From Symbiobacterium terraclitae (GTDB taxonomy: Bacteria > Bacillota > Sulfobacillia > Symbiobacteriales > Symbiobacteriaceae), in contig NZ_JAGGLG010000035.1 of assembly GCF_017874315.1 (NCBI RefSeq), positions 1 through 47,093 of the forward strand: 47,093 nt of DNA, written 5' to 3'. This document shows, piece after piece, positions 37,383-47,004 of the stretch (position 1 is its first letter; every line of letters starts with the position of its first letter). The notes below the pieces were generated by a model. That model saw only the letters and a list, made by a program, of their open reading frames with translations. It ran no database searches and was not told the origin of the DNA. Made by a program: the position numbers and the translations under genes.

Positions 37383-37673
37383 CTAGCAGCCTCCCAGGTT
37401 GGGGTGTTGGAAGGTGAACTCCCCGCCCCATGGGTCCGACTGGAAGCCGAGCTCGGCCCCGTCGAACCACCGCGCTACGCGGTCTTCCAGGTAGACGCGC
37501 ATGCCCTCGTTCACGATCGTCACGTCGGACTCGGCTGGCTCTTCCAGAGCCAGGCCCAGGCTGGGACCGCCTCAACCGAACCCCTGCACGTAGATGCGGA
37601 AGCCGACCTTCTCCGGCTTGCCCTCCAGGCGCCGGGCGATCTCCGCGGCGGCTTCCGGGGTGACCTTGATCAT
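37383..37673 (-). CDS. HesB-related selenoprotein (TGA at codon 34)
   Basis: A 96-residue protein of the HesB/IscA-like iron-sulfur assembly family, of the subgroup in which several members are selenoproteins with Sec at the conserved first cysteine. It is interrupted here by TGA at 37572-37574, in GFG-Sec-GGPSLGLALEE, exactly where that cysteine belongs. The frame continues cleanly to a TAG after NLGGC, whose final Cys matches the family C-terminal cysteine. ATG 37673 has GGAGGTG 9 bases upstream and a strong promoter. A SECIS-like hairpin follows the TGA. Simple annotation would miss or split this gene. The likely role is iron-sulfur or redox chemistry; the exact function is unknown. Confidence 0.87.
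37535..37553 (-). promoter_or_regulatory. SECIS-like hairpin in the HesB-related gene
   Basis: Minus strand CTGGCTC (37547-37553) and GAGCCAG (37535-37541) pair perfectly around loop TGGAA (37542-37546). The stem extends by GGC/GCC past a bulged C. The loop starts 25 bases after the TGA and has G in its second position, meeting bacterial SECIS criteria. Confidence 0.7.
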
Positions 37674-37718
37674 CCTGTATGACACCTCCGGTTGTCTTGA
37701 GCCATACCCCGTAGGGTA

Positions 37719-37747
37719 ATGCTACCGCTCTCCTACATGTTAGTCAA
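37719..37747 (-). promoter_or_regulatory. Sigma-A promoter of the HesB-related gene
   Basis: Minus strand TTGACT (37742-37747), 17 bases, TAGCAT (37719-37724), about 46 bases before the ATG. Strong match. Confidence 0.78.
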
Positions 37748-37824
37748 CCCTTCCGTGAGAGGAGAGACGGCGCAACTGGGGAATACTGAACATAAGAATT
37801 CCACGGATCGGGGGGGCGTACCCG

Positions 37825-38271
37825 CTGGATATCAGGCAGATCATGGAGATCATCCCGCACAGGTACCCGATGCTGATGATCGACCGGGTGCTGGAGCTTG
37901 AGCCGGGAAAGCGCGTGGTGGCGGTGAAGAACCTGTCGGCCAACGAGCCCGTCTTCCAGGGGCACTACCCGGGCAATCCCATCTTCCCGGGGGTGCTGAT
38001 CCTGGAGGCCATGGCGCAGGCCGGGGCCGTGGCGGTGCTCTCGCAGCCTGAGCACGCGGGCAAGGTGCCGCTGTTTGCCGGCATCGACGACGCCCGCTTC
38101 CGCCGTCCGGTGGTGCCCGGAGACCAGCTCCGCCTCGAGGTGGAGCTGGTGGCCATGCGCCGGGGGCTCGGCGTCGGCAAGGGGAAGGCGTACGTGGGCG
38201 ACGACCTGAAGGCGGAGGCCACGCTGAAGTTCGCGCTGGTGGATGGTTCGCTGGCCAACGGGGCAGGATAG
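37825..38271 (+). CDS. fabZ: 3-hydroxyacyl-[ACP] dehydratase FabZ
   Basis: About 148 residues. It removes water from 3-hydroxyacyl-ACP in fatty acid elongation. It shows [14 protein letters not shown], the catalytic His in [20 protein letters not shown] (given in part, about 48) and the acidic Glu within it. Homologues begin LDIxxIMxIIPHRYP, which is encoded here from CTG 37825, with a G-run (37810-37816) 8 bases upstream. The first ATG (37843) would cut this conserved start and lacks a ribosome site. A rare CTG start is therefore proposed; ATG 37843 is the alternative. It stands alone, without other fab genes. Confidence 0.9.
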   Translation: MDIRQIMEIIPHRYPMLMIDRVLELEPGKRVVAVKNLSANEPVFQGHYPGNPIFPGVLILEAMAQAGAVAVLSQPEHAGKVPLFAGIDDARFRRPVVPGDQLRLEVELVAMRRGLGVGKGKAYVGDDLKAEATLKFALVDGSLANGAG

Positions 38272-38312
38272 AGGTGCAATGCGGCGCCGGTTCTGGCGCG
38301 CATCGCCCTTGC

Positions 38313-38341
38313 TTGACACCATAACCCACGGGTGGTATTCT
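38313..38341 (+). promoter_or_regulatory. Sigma-A promoter of metK
   Basis: Perfect TTGACA (38313-38318), 17 bases, TATTCT (38336-38341). Transcription would begin near 38348, just before the riboswitch. Confidence 0.85.
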
Positions 38342-38365
38342 AGGCAGAGCATGTAGAACTGAATA

Positions 38366-38475
38366 CTCTTATCGAGAGAAGCGGAGGGACTGGCCCAATG
38401 AAGCTTCGGCAACCGGCCTGCGCGGAGCGGGTGAGGTGCCAAATCCAGCCGGGCGGACGACCCGGAAGATAAGAG
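38366..38475 (+). ncRNA. SAM-I (S-box) riboswitch
   Basis: P1 stem CTCTTATC (38366-38373) with GATAAGAG (38468-38475). Inside lie the conserved S-box blocks AGAAGCGGAGGGACTGGCCC, GAAGCTTCGGCAACC and GGTGCCAAATCC, and GGAAGATAAGAG at the end. It senses S-adenosylmethionine. The downstream terminator is the expression platform: with SAM bound, metK transcription should stop. This places metK under feedback by its own product. Confidence 0.97.
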
Positions 38476-38493
38476 GGAAGAGCAGCATCATTC

Positions 38494-38520
38494 AACCCTC
38501 TTCGTTTCGAAGAGGGTTTT
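38494..38520 (+). terminator. Riboswitch-controlled terminator before metK
   Basis: AACCCTCTTC (38494-38503) pairs with GAAGAGGGTT (38509-38518), loop GTTTC, T-run to 38520. CTCTTC in the stem can compete with the riboswitch P1 strand, giving the antiterminator. Confidence 0.92.
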
Positions 38521-38575
38521 GATGTGTGCCAGTGCCGTCGGCCGTGAGCCGTGCTAGAGGAGGTAGCGGAGTACC

Positions 38576-39772
38576 ATGATTGAGCCGAAGGGGAGGTATC
38601 TCTTCACGTCTGAGTCCGTCACCGAGGGCCACCCCGACAAGATGGCGGACCAGATTTCCGACGCAGTGCTTGACGCCCTTCTGACCCTCGACCCCAGGGC
38701 CCGCGTGGCGTGCGAGACCATGCTGACGACCGGCCTCGTGATCGTGTCCGGCGAGATCACCACCGACGCGTGGGTCGACATTGCCGGCCTGGTGCGCGAC
38801 GTGGTCCGCGACATCGGGTACACCCGTGCCAAGTACGGCTTCGACGGCTCGACCTGCGGCGTGATGACCGCCATCGACCCGCAGTCGCCCGACATCGCGC
38901 AGGGCGTCGATGTGGCGATCGAGGTGCGGGGGCAGGTGACGGAGAAGGAGCTGGAGATCGGCGCCGGCGACCAGGGCATGATGTTCGGCTTCGCCTGCGA
39001 CGAGACGCCGGAGCTGATGCCCATGCCGATCAGCCTGGCGCACCGCCTGGCGCGCCGCCTGGCGCAGGTGCGCAAGAACGGCACGCTGCCTTACCTGCGG
39101 CCCGACGGCAAGACCCAGGTGACCGTGGAGTACGTCGACGGCCGCCCGGCGCGGATCGACACCGTCGTCGTCTCCACCCAGCACGACCCGGACACCACGC
39201 AGGAGCAGATCCGCAAGGACGTGATCGAGCACGTCATCCATGAGGTGATCGATCGCAGGCTGCTGGACGACCGCACCCGGTATTTCATCAACCCCACCGG
39301 GCGGTTCGTGGTGGGCGGCCCGCAGGGCGACACCGGGCTCACCGGCCGGAAGATCATCGTGGACACCTACGGCGGTTACGCCCGCCACGGCGGCGGCGCC
39401 TTCTCGGGCAAGGACCCGACGAAGGTCGACCGGTCCGGCGCCTACGCCGCCCGCTGGGTGGCGAAGAACATCGTGGCCGCGGGCCTGGCCAGCCGCTGCG
39501 AGGTCCAGCTGGCCTACGCCATCGGCGTGGCCCAGCCCGTCTCCATCCTGGTGACGACCTTCGGCACCGGCCGGCTGCCCGACGAGCGCATCGCCGAGAT
39601 CGTGCGGGAGACCTTCGACCTGCGCCCGGGCGCGATCATCCGCGACCTGGACCTGCGCCGGCCGATCTACCGGCAGACCGCCGCCTACGGCCACTTCGGC
39701 CGGCCCGACCTCGACCTGCCGTGGGAGCGCACCGATCGCGCCGCCGAGCTGCGGGAGCGGGCGGGGCTGTAA
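38576..39772 (+). CDS. metK: S-adenosylmethionine synthetase
   Basis: 398 residues. It makes SAM from methionine and ATP. Motifs are [20 protein letters not shown] (about 10-29), [16 protein letters not shown] (about 130) and [16 protein letters not shown], the phosphate-binding loop (about 277). ATG follows GAGGAGGTAG. Controlled by the S-box riboswitch upstream and closed by a strong terminator, so it is a single-gene unit. Confidence 0.98.
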   Translation: MIEPKGRYLFTSESVTEGHPDKMADQISDAVLDALLTLDPRARVACETMLTTGLVIVSGEITTDAWVDIAGLVRDVVRDIGYTRAKYGFDGSTCGVMTAIDPQSPDIAQGVDVAIEVRGQVTEKELEIGAGDQGMMFGFACDETPELMPMPISLAHRLARRLAQVRKNGTLPYLRPDGKTQVTVEYVDGRPARIDTVVVSTQHDPDTTQEQIRKDVIEHVIHEVIDRRLLDDRTRYFINPTGRFVVGGPQGDTGLTGRKIIVDTYGGYARHGGGAFSGKDPTKVDRSGAYAARWVAKNIVAAGLASRCEVQLAYAIGVAQPVSILVTTFGTGRLPDERIAEIVRETFDLRPGAIIRDLDLRRPIYRQTAAYGHFGRPDLDLPWERTDRAAELRERAGL

Positions 39773-39785
39773 CACAAGTGAAGAG

Positions 39786-39816
39786 CACGCCGGTAAGCCG
39801 GCGTGTTTCTTTTTTG
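39786..39816 (+). terminator. metK terminator
   Basis: A perfect 8-bp stem CACGCCGG/CCGGCGTG (39786-39793, 39798-39805), loop TAAG, followed by TTTCTTTTTT. Textbook intrinsic terminator. Confidence 0.93.
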
Positions 39817-39834
39817 CCGCCGTTCGCGCTGGTC

Positions 39835-40005
39835 GGCGCCGTTCCCCGGGGCACCGGCGTTCGCGGCCCGTTGCAGCACTGCTCGCTCCTGGGTGCCGTT
39901 CTCCCGCGGCACCGGCGTGCACACGGTACCGCGGATGACGTGCTCGCTGGCGCCGCTGCCCGGGTCCCTGGTGCGCGCGGCGGCGGCGCCGCACGTCGGC
40001 GACCG
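39835..40005 (+). repeat. Degenerate tandem repeat, 57-bp unit, three copies
   Basis: Units start at 39835, 39892 and 39949, each with GGYGCCG followed by CCC-GG...CACCGGCG or a diverged form and ending near GCTCGCT. The period is exactly 57 bp, 19 codons, although no credible protein is encoded. It fills most of the gap between metK and the next gene. Confidence 0.6.
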
Positions 40006-40066
40006 CCGCCGCGCGGTACCGCCTGCTCACGCTCCCTCATACCTTACAGATCGGGAGGGAGAGGCG

Positions 40067-40462
40067 GTGCGCGAGGGCGCCTTCTTCTGGGGCTTGCTGG
40101 CCCTGGCGGCATACGGTGCGGTTGCCGCCGTCGCACGGGTGGCGGGGCTGCTCGCCCGCATCCGCCTGGCGGAGGAGCGAGTGGCCTACGTCGTGCTGGT
40201 GCGCGACCAGGCGGAGTGGCTGGAGGATGCGCTGAGCCGCCTGGCGCGACAGGTGGACGCGGAGCTGGTGCTGGTGGACCTGGGCTCGCGGGACGAGTCG
40301 GCGGCGATGCTGTCCCGGCTGGCGCGCCGCCTCGGGCTGGCGCCGGTGCTGGAGCTGGGCCACCTGCCGCGCAGCGAGGCGGTCGCCAGGGCAGCGGCGG
40401 CGGCATCGGCCACCAGGGTCGTCGTGGTGGACCTGAACGGCGAGCTGGAAAAAGAAGGATAA
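40067..40462 (+). CDS. Hypothetical short membrane-anchored glycosyltransferase-like protein
   Basis: About 131 residues. One hydrophobic N-terminal helix (about 5-27) is followed by a small domain reading VAYVVLVRDQAEWLEDALS and ELVLVDLGSRDESAAMLSRLA, which resembles the nucleotide-binding half of family 2 glycosyltransferases. The domain is too short for a full enzyme and ends soon after VVVVDLNGELEKEG. GTG 40067 is preceded by GGGAGGGAG. Function unknown; could be a truncated relative or a stand-alone binding module. Confidence 0.6.
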   Translation: MREGAFFWGLLALAAYGAVAAVARVAGLLARIRLAEERVAYVVLVRDQAEWLEDALSRLARQVDAELVLVDLGSRDESAAMLSRLARRLGLAPVLELGHLPRSEAVARAAAAASATRVVVVDLNGELEKEG

Positions 40463-40501
40463 CAACACCCCCGCGGCGAAGCTCGCCCGGGGGTGAGTGC
40501 A

Positions 40502-41290
40502 TTGCTGCGCACCATCATCGAGGGGCTGGTGTCCATCCTCTGGCCGCCCCGCAGCACGTGCCTGACCTGCGACGGGCCGCTGGCCGAACCGCCGCCGCCG
40601 CTGGCGACCATCGCCGAAACGGTGCCGGTGTGCGACGCCTGCTGGGCCGCGATGCCCTTCGATCCGGAGGCGCGCCTCTGCGCCAACTGCAGCCGCCCCA
40701 TCGCGGGTGGCACCGGGTTCTGCGCGGAGTGTGCGGACCCGCCGCCCTTCGGCCGCGTCTGGGCGCTGGGACTGCACCGGGGGGTGCTGCGGACGGCCGT
40801 GCACCACGTGAAGTTTCGCGGGCGCCAGGCGCTGGGGGTGGCCCTCGGCGGCTACCTGGCGGCCCGGGTGCAGGAGCCGCCCGAGGTGATCATCCCGATC
40901 CCGCTGCACCCCAGCAGGCAGCGGGACCGGGGCTACAACCAGGCCGAGCGCATCGCCGCGGGGCTCGCCGCCCAGCTGGGCGCGCCCGTTGTGGAGGGCG
41001 ATCTGGTCCGGCTGCGGCGCACCGGTGAGCAGACCCGGCGGGACCGCGCGGAGCGATGGCGCAACCTGGCCGGCGCCTTCGGCGTGCGCAGGGGGCGGAT
41101 CCCCGCCTGGGCGGGCAGGGACGCCCTGTTGGTGGACGACGTGCTGACGACCGGTGCGACGGCGGCCGCGGCGGCCGCGGTGCTGTGGGCCACGGGGGCC
41201 AGGAGCGTGAACCTGGCCGTGCTCGCGGTGTCGGACAAGCCGATTCCCGCCGCCAGGGCCGGATTCGCCGGGTCCGGCTATGATCTCTGA
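40502..41290 (+). CDS. comFC: ComFC-like phosphoribosyltransferase-fold protein
   Basis: About 262 residues. N-terminal cysteine pairs CLTC, CDAC, CANC and CAEC make a double zinc-ribbon (about 15-80). The C-terminal type I phosphoribosyltransferase domain shows IPLHPSRQRDRGYNQAE (about 132) and the PRPP loop LLVDDVLTTGATAAA (about 205). Relatives act in DNA uptake (ComFC) in competent bacteria. TTG 40502 is preferred over GTG 40493 because GGGGGTGA is 5 bases before it. The comFA helicase that often precedes it is absent. The 3' end overlaps csrA by 13 bases on the opposite strand. Confidence 0.88.
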   Translation: MLRTIIEGLVSILWPPRSTCLTCDGPLAEPPPPLATIAETVPVCDACWAAMPFDPEARLCANCSRPIAGGTGFCAECADPPPFGRVWALGLHRGVLRTAVHHVKFRGRQALGVALGGYLAARVQEPPEVIIPIPLHPSRQRDRGYNQAERIAAGLAAQLGAPVVEGDLVRLRRTGEQTRRDRAERWRNLAGAFGVRRGRIPAWAGRDALLVDDVLTTGATAAAAAAVLWATGARSVNLAVLAVSDKPIPAARAGFAGSGYDL

Positions 41291-41568
41291 CCTTCCTCCC
41301 GATCGCCAGCGCCACCCTTGCCAGGCGGATGCGGCGCGAGGGCTTGGAGCAGCTCGGCCGGGAGCAGTGCGGCCCCCTGCGCCGACTGCCGGTTGGCGGC
41401 CACCACCTCGTCGTAGATCTCCTTGCGCAGCACGGTGACCGAGCGGGGGGCCGTGATGCCCAGCCGCACCACCGCCTGGGGGCCGGTGCCCCGCACCTGC
41501 ACGATCTTGATCTCGATGTCGTCGCCGATGAGGATGGACTCGTCCAGCCGTCTGGTGAGCACGAGCAT
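41278..41568 (-). CDS. csrA: Carbon storage/translational regulator CsrA
   Basis: 96 residues. Typical start MLVLTRRLDESILIGDDIEI, then VRLGITAPRSVTVLRKEIY, the RNA-binding surface with the conserved Arg. The usual family length is about 60-75; the ~25 extra C-terminal residues are Pro/Gly/Glu-rich. It represses translation by binding GGA motifs near ribosome sites. The start overlaps the fliW stop by one base, so CsrA and its antagonist FliW are co-expressed. Confidence 0.95.
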   Translation of the reverse strand: MLVLTRRLDESILIGDDIEIKIVQVRGTGPQAVVRLGITAPRSVTVLRKEIYDEVVAANRQSAQGAALLPAELLQALAPHPPGKGGAGDREEGQRS

Positions 41569-41981
41569 CAGGGGGCCTCCTCTGCGGGGGCGGACTTGCT
41601 GGGGAAGAGGCGCTCGCGGGTCCGGTACCGGTCGTCGGCCAGGATGACCTGCCGGCCCTTGCGGGTGAAGGGGTTGAAGAGCAGCGGCGCGCGCAGGTTG
41701 GCCGTCGCCTCCCGGAACTCCGCCGGCACTTGGGCGATGGCGTAGAGCAGCACCTGCTCCGCGTTCTGGGCGCCGACCGCCTCCAGCTCCTCCTCCGGGA
41801 TGTCCGGGTTGTAATCGGGGAAGAGGGCGAAGGGGTAGACCAGCGTGAAGCCCACGTCGGGGTGGTCCACGGCCAGGAGCTGCTTGAACACGTCGCCGCC
41901 GCCGGGGATGTCCGCAACGACATAGCGCTTGATATCTGGGAATCCGTAGAGTCCCGCGGGAAACTCGAATACCTTCTCCAT
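41568..41981 (-). CDS. fliW: Flagellar assembly factor FliW
   Basis: 137 residues. FliW binds either flagellin or CsrA and so couples flagellin level to CsrA release. Family features are FEFPAGLYGFPDIKRYV near the start, FALFPDYNPDIPEEELE and a C-terminal NLRAPLLFNPFTRKGRQVIL region. ATG after CGGAGGTCTCGGG. No flagellin or hook-protein gene is in the window, although in Bacillus flgM, flgK, flgL and hag surround this pair. Confidence 0.94.
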   Translation of the reverse strand: MEKVFEFPAGLYGFPDIKRYVVADIPGGGDVFKQLLAVDHPDVGFTLVYPFALFPDYNPDIPEEELEAVGAQNAEQVLLYAIAQVPAEFREATANLRAPLLFNPFTRKGRQVILADDRYRTRERLFPSKSAPAEEAP

Positions 41982-42078
41982 CCCGAGACCTCCGTCCGGT
42001 TGGCTGCAGTTTGTGCCGGGTCCGTTCCCCTATTCTTTTCGGCGGCCGCGCCGGGCGCGCCTGCCTGGGTCCACATGG

Positions 42079-42166
42079 TTATCCCCACGCGCGCTCCTTG
42101 TAGAAACCATTATCAACAGACTTATCCCCATTATCCACAGCCGGGATAGGCACATGGTGTGCATAA
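42079..42166 (+). promoter_or_regulatory. Cluster of five DnaA-box-like sites
   Basis: Plus-strand TTATCCCCA (42079-42087), TTATCAACA (42110-42118), TTATCCCCA (42122-42130) and TTATCCACA (42131-42139, perfect consensus), plus an inverted TTATGCACA (42158-42166). Four point the same way and two abut. They lie in the 339-bp gap between fliW and hpf, in a locally AT-richer stretch. They are probably bound by DnaA, as a regulatory or titration site; no dnaA or dnaN is nearby to suggest oriC. The rest of the gap holds a hairpin at 42178-42198. Confidence 0.7.
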
Positions 42167-42320
42167 GCCGCTGCCCGCGCGGGGATGAAGGCCCCGCGGA
42201 TGCAGGATAATGTTAGGTAGCGGGAGCGCCGCGGCAGGGAAACGGCATGCCGGAGGGGAAGAAAGTCATAGCCCTGATGGAGGTCCGGCAGGGCCTGTCG
42301 AGAAGGGAGGAGTTGGCGCT

Positions 42321-42848
42321 ATGCAGGTTGCGGTACGCGGCAAGAACATCGAGATCACCCGGTCGCTTCGCGAGTACGTCGAGAAGAAGCTTGGGAAGAT
42401 CGAGAAGTTCGTGGACCACCCGATCTCGGCGCAGGTCAACCTCTACGTGGAGCGGGGGCGCCATATCATCGAGGTTACTGCGGATCTGAACGGATTGATC
42501 CTGAGGGGCGAGGAGGCCACGGGTGACATGTACGCCTCCATCGACCTCGTTGCTGACAAGCTCGAGAAGCAGGTGCAGAAGTACCGCTCCCGGCTCCGCC
42601 GCCGCGGGGCTTCCGCCGGGGTCGAGGCGGTGCCGGCGGCCGACGAGGACGTCGCGGCCGACCTGGACGGCAAGGTCGTCAAGACCAAGCGGTTCCCGGT
42701 CAAGCCCGTCACCGTCGACGAGGCGATCCTGCAGATGGACCTGCTCTCGCACGACTTCTTCGTGTTCGTCAACAGCGATACTGGAAAGGTGAACGTGGTC
42801 TACCGCCGGCACGACGGCGACTACGGTCTGCTGGAGCCGGAGTATTGA
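42321..42848 (+). CDS. hpf: Ribosome hibernation promoting factor, long form
   Basis: 175 residues. The N-terminal S30AE domain (MQVAVRGKNIEITRSLREYV) binds the decoding region. A linker (about 95-120) leads to the C-terminal dimerisation domain with VKTKRFPVKPVTVDEAILQM and FFVFVNSDTGKVNVVYRR. The long form joins two 70S ribosomes into inactive 100S dimers. ATG 42321 follows GGGAGGAG; the longer frame starting at 42210 is not supported. In Bacillus it also precedes secA. Confidence 0.96.
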   Translation: MQVAVRGKNIEITRSLREYVEKKLGKIEKFVDHPISAQVNLYVERGRHIIEVTADLNGLILRGEEATGDMYASIDLVADKLEKQVQKYRSRLRRRGASAGVEAVPAADEDVAADLDGKVVKTKRFPVKPVTVDEAILQMDLLSHDFFVFVNSDTGKVNVVYRRHDGDYGLLEPEY

Positions 42849-42862
42849 GCCGCGGCTGACTT

Positions 42863-42892
42863 CGGCCCCGCCGCCATCGGGCGGCGGGGCCG
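42863..42892 (+). terminator. hpf terminator
   Basis: A perfect 13-bp stem (42863-42875 with 42880-42892), loop ATCG. Tail TACCGTGTT is only weakly T-rich. Confidence 0.8.
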
Positions 42893-42914
42893 TACCGTGT
42901 TAGGAGGCACGACC

Positions 42915-44033
42915 GTGCGCACGGCAGCGATCATCTTCGAGGGCGGGCCCGAACCAGAGAACGAACTCCAGGAGTGCCTGATGGGACTGCGCCACGCCGT
43001 CACCCTTGACACAGTGGCCAAGTTCCGCGCGGCCGGTCTCGACCAGGTGGTGCTGGCCACCAACTACCCGGCCCTGGCGGCGGCGGCCGAGCGGCTCGGC
43101 GCTGGCGTCTTCGACACGCGCGGCTCGGCGCCGTTCCACTTCGGCCGCTCCCTGCAGCGGGCGGTGCGCGCGTCCGGTGCGGACGCCGTCATCTACCTGA
43201 GCGGAGCCGCGCTGCCGCTGATCGAGCAGCACGAGATCGCCTGGATCCGCCAGGCGCTTCTGCAGGGTGGCCCGACGGTCGTGGTGAACAATGTCCAGTC
43301 CGTGGACCTGGTGGCTTGGTACCCGGCATCCTACCTGGAGCGGGTGGAGCCGCCGGAGAACGACAACCTACTGGGCTGGCTGCTGCAGGAGGCGGGCATG
43401 GAGCGGGTGCTGATTCCGCACTCCGCCGCGATCCACTTCGACCTGGACACGCCCACCGACTACCTGATCCTGGCCCTGAGCGGGCGGGGCGGCCCCCGGG
43501 CGCAGGCGGCGCTGCGGGCGGTCTCCTGGCCCGGCGACCGGCTCCGGGCCGCCGCCGACATCCTCGCCACGGAGCTGCCCGAGGTGGCCCTCATCGGGCG
43601 GGTGGGCTCGGCGATCATGGAGCACTTCAACCGCAACCTCCCCGTGCGGCTGCGGGTCTTCTCGGAGGAGCGGGGGATGAAGGCGCTGGGGCGGGAGGCC
43701 AGGGGCGAGGTGCGCTCCCTGGTGGCCGACATGGTGGCGGACCTGGGCCCGGAGCGCTTCTTCGACCGGATGGGCGACGTGTGCAGCGCGGTCTTCTTCG
43801 ACACCCGCGTCCTCTTCACCGACAGGGGCCGGCGGGTGAGCGAGTGGGACCGCTTCCACTCCGACCTGGGGATGGTTGAGCGGATCGGGGACCCCTTCGT
43901 GCGCGCCTTCACCCGGGCGGCCGTGAACTGCCGCATCCCCGTGGTGCTGGGAGGGCACTCCGTCGTCGCCGGCGGCCTCTGGCTGCTGGCCGACCGGGCG
44001 ATCGCCATGAGGGAAGAGACCGCAGGGGCGTGA
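42915..44033 (+). CDS. Nucleotidyltransferase-like protein of unknown function
   Basis: About 372 residues. The N-terminal part looks like a MobA/GT-A-type nucleotide-binding fold: LDTVAKFRAAGLDQVVLATNYPALA, then DAVIYLSGAALPLI and a FDLDTPTDYLIL motif (about 175-186), as in NTP transferases where such an Asp binds metal. The C-terminal part (about 200-372) is not recognised; FFDTRVLFTDRGRR and VVLGGHSVVAGGLWLLAD stand out. No membrane segment. GTG 42915 follows AGGAGG by 7 bases. It lies alone between hpf and secA. A role in cofactor or sugar-nucleotide synthesis is possible but not shown. Confidence 0.75.
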   Translation: MRTAAIIFEGGPEPENELQECLMGLRHAVTLDTVAKFRAAGLDQVVLATNYPALAAAAERLGAGVFDTRGSAPFHFGRSLQRAVRASGADAVIYLSGAALPLIEQHEIAWIRQALLQGGPTVVVNNVQSVDLVAWYPASYLERVEPPENDNLLGWLLQEAGMERVLIPHSAAIHFDLDTPTDYLILALSGRGGPRAQAALRAVSWPGDRLRAAADILATELPEVALIGRVGSAIMEHFNRNLPVRLRVFSEERGMKALGREARGEVRSLVADMVADLGPERFFDRMGDVCSAVFFDTRVLFTDRGRRVSEWDRFHSDLGMVERIGDPFVRAFTRAAVNCRIPVVLGGHSVVAGGLWLLADRAIAMREETAGA

Positions 44034-44097
44034 AGAGGGGCGGCTGGCGGAGGGCGCGGTTCCGTCACGCTCTTCTGAACTTGCCCATCATATTCCG

Positions 44098-44126
44098 TTG
44101 CTTGTCCCGGCGATGCATGCTAAAAT
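44098..44126 (+). promoter_or_regulatory. Sigma-A promoter of secA
   Basis: TTGCTT (44098-44103), 17 bases, TAAAAT (44121-44126), giving a leader of about 105 bases. Confidence 0.72.
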
Positions 44127-44239
44127 AGCGCGGATGTCCGCCCGGCGCGAACCCATCGCGGGGCTCATTGCATCTAAACCTAGACCGGTTTAATTCCACG
44201 GCGCCAGCCAACTGGCAGAAGAAAGAAGAAGGTGTAAGC

Positions 44240-46951
<2,712 letters not shown>

Positions 46952-46968
46952 GCCCACCGAATACGCGT

Positions 46969-47001
46969 GAACAGGGCGCCGGGTTGACCGGCGCCCTGTT
47001 C
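46969..47001 (+). terminator. secA terminator, target of the following intron
   Basis: A perfect 14-bp stem (46969-46982 with 46988-47001), loop GTTGA. The usual T-run is missing because the intron begins 3 bases after the stem. Confidence 0.85.
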
Positions 47002-47004
47002 GCG

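Noticed and set aside
39803-40066. Long N-terminal extension of the glycosyltransferase-like gene through the repeat
   Set aside because: It would start inside the metK terminator T-run and run through non-coding repeats. A ribosome site exists only before GTG 40067.
41982-42320. Chromosomal origin oriC
   Set aside because: DnaA boxes are present, but no dnaA, dnaN, rnpA/rpmH or clear AT-rich unwinding element is nearby. Reported only as a DnaA-box cluster.
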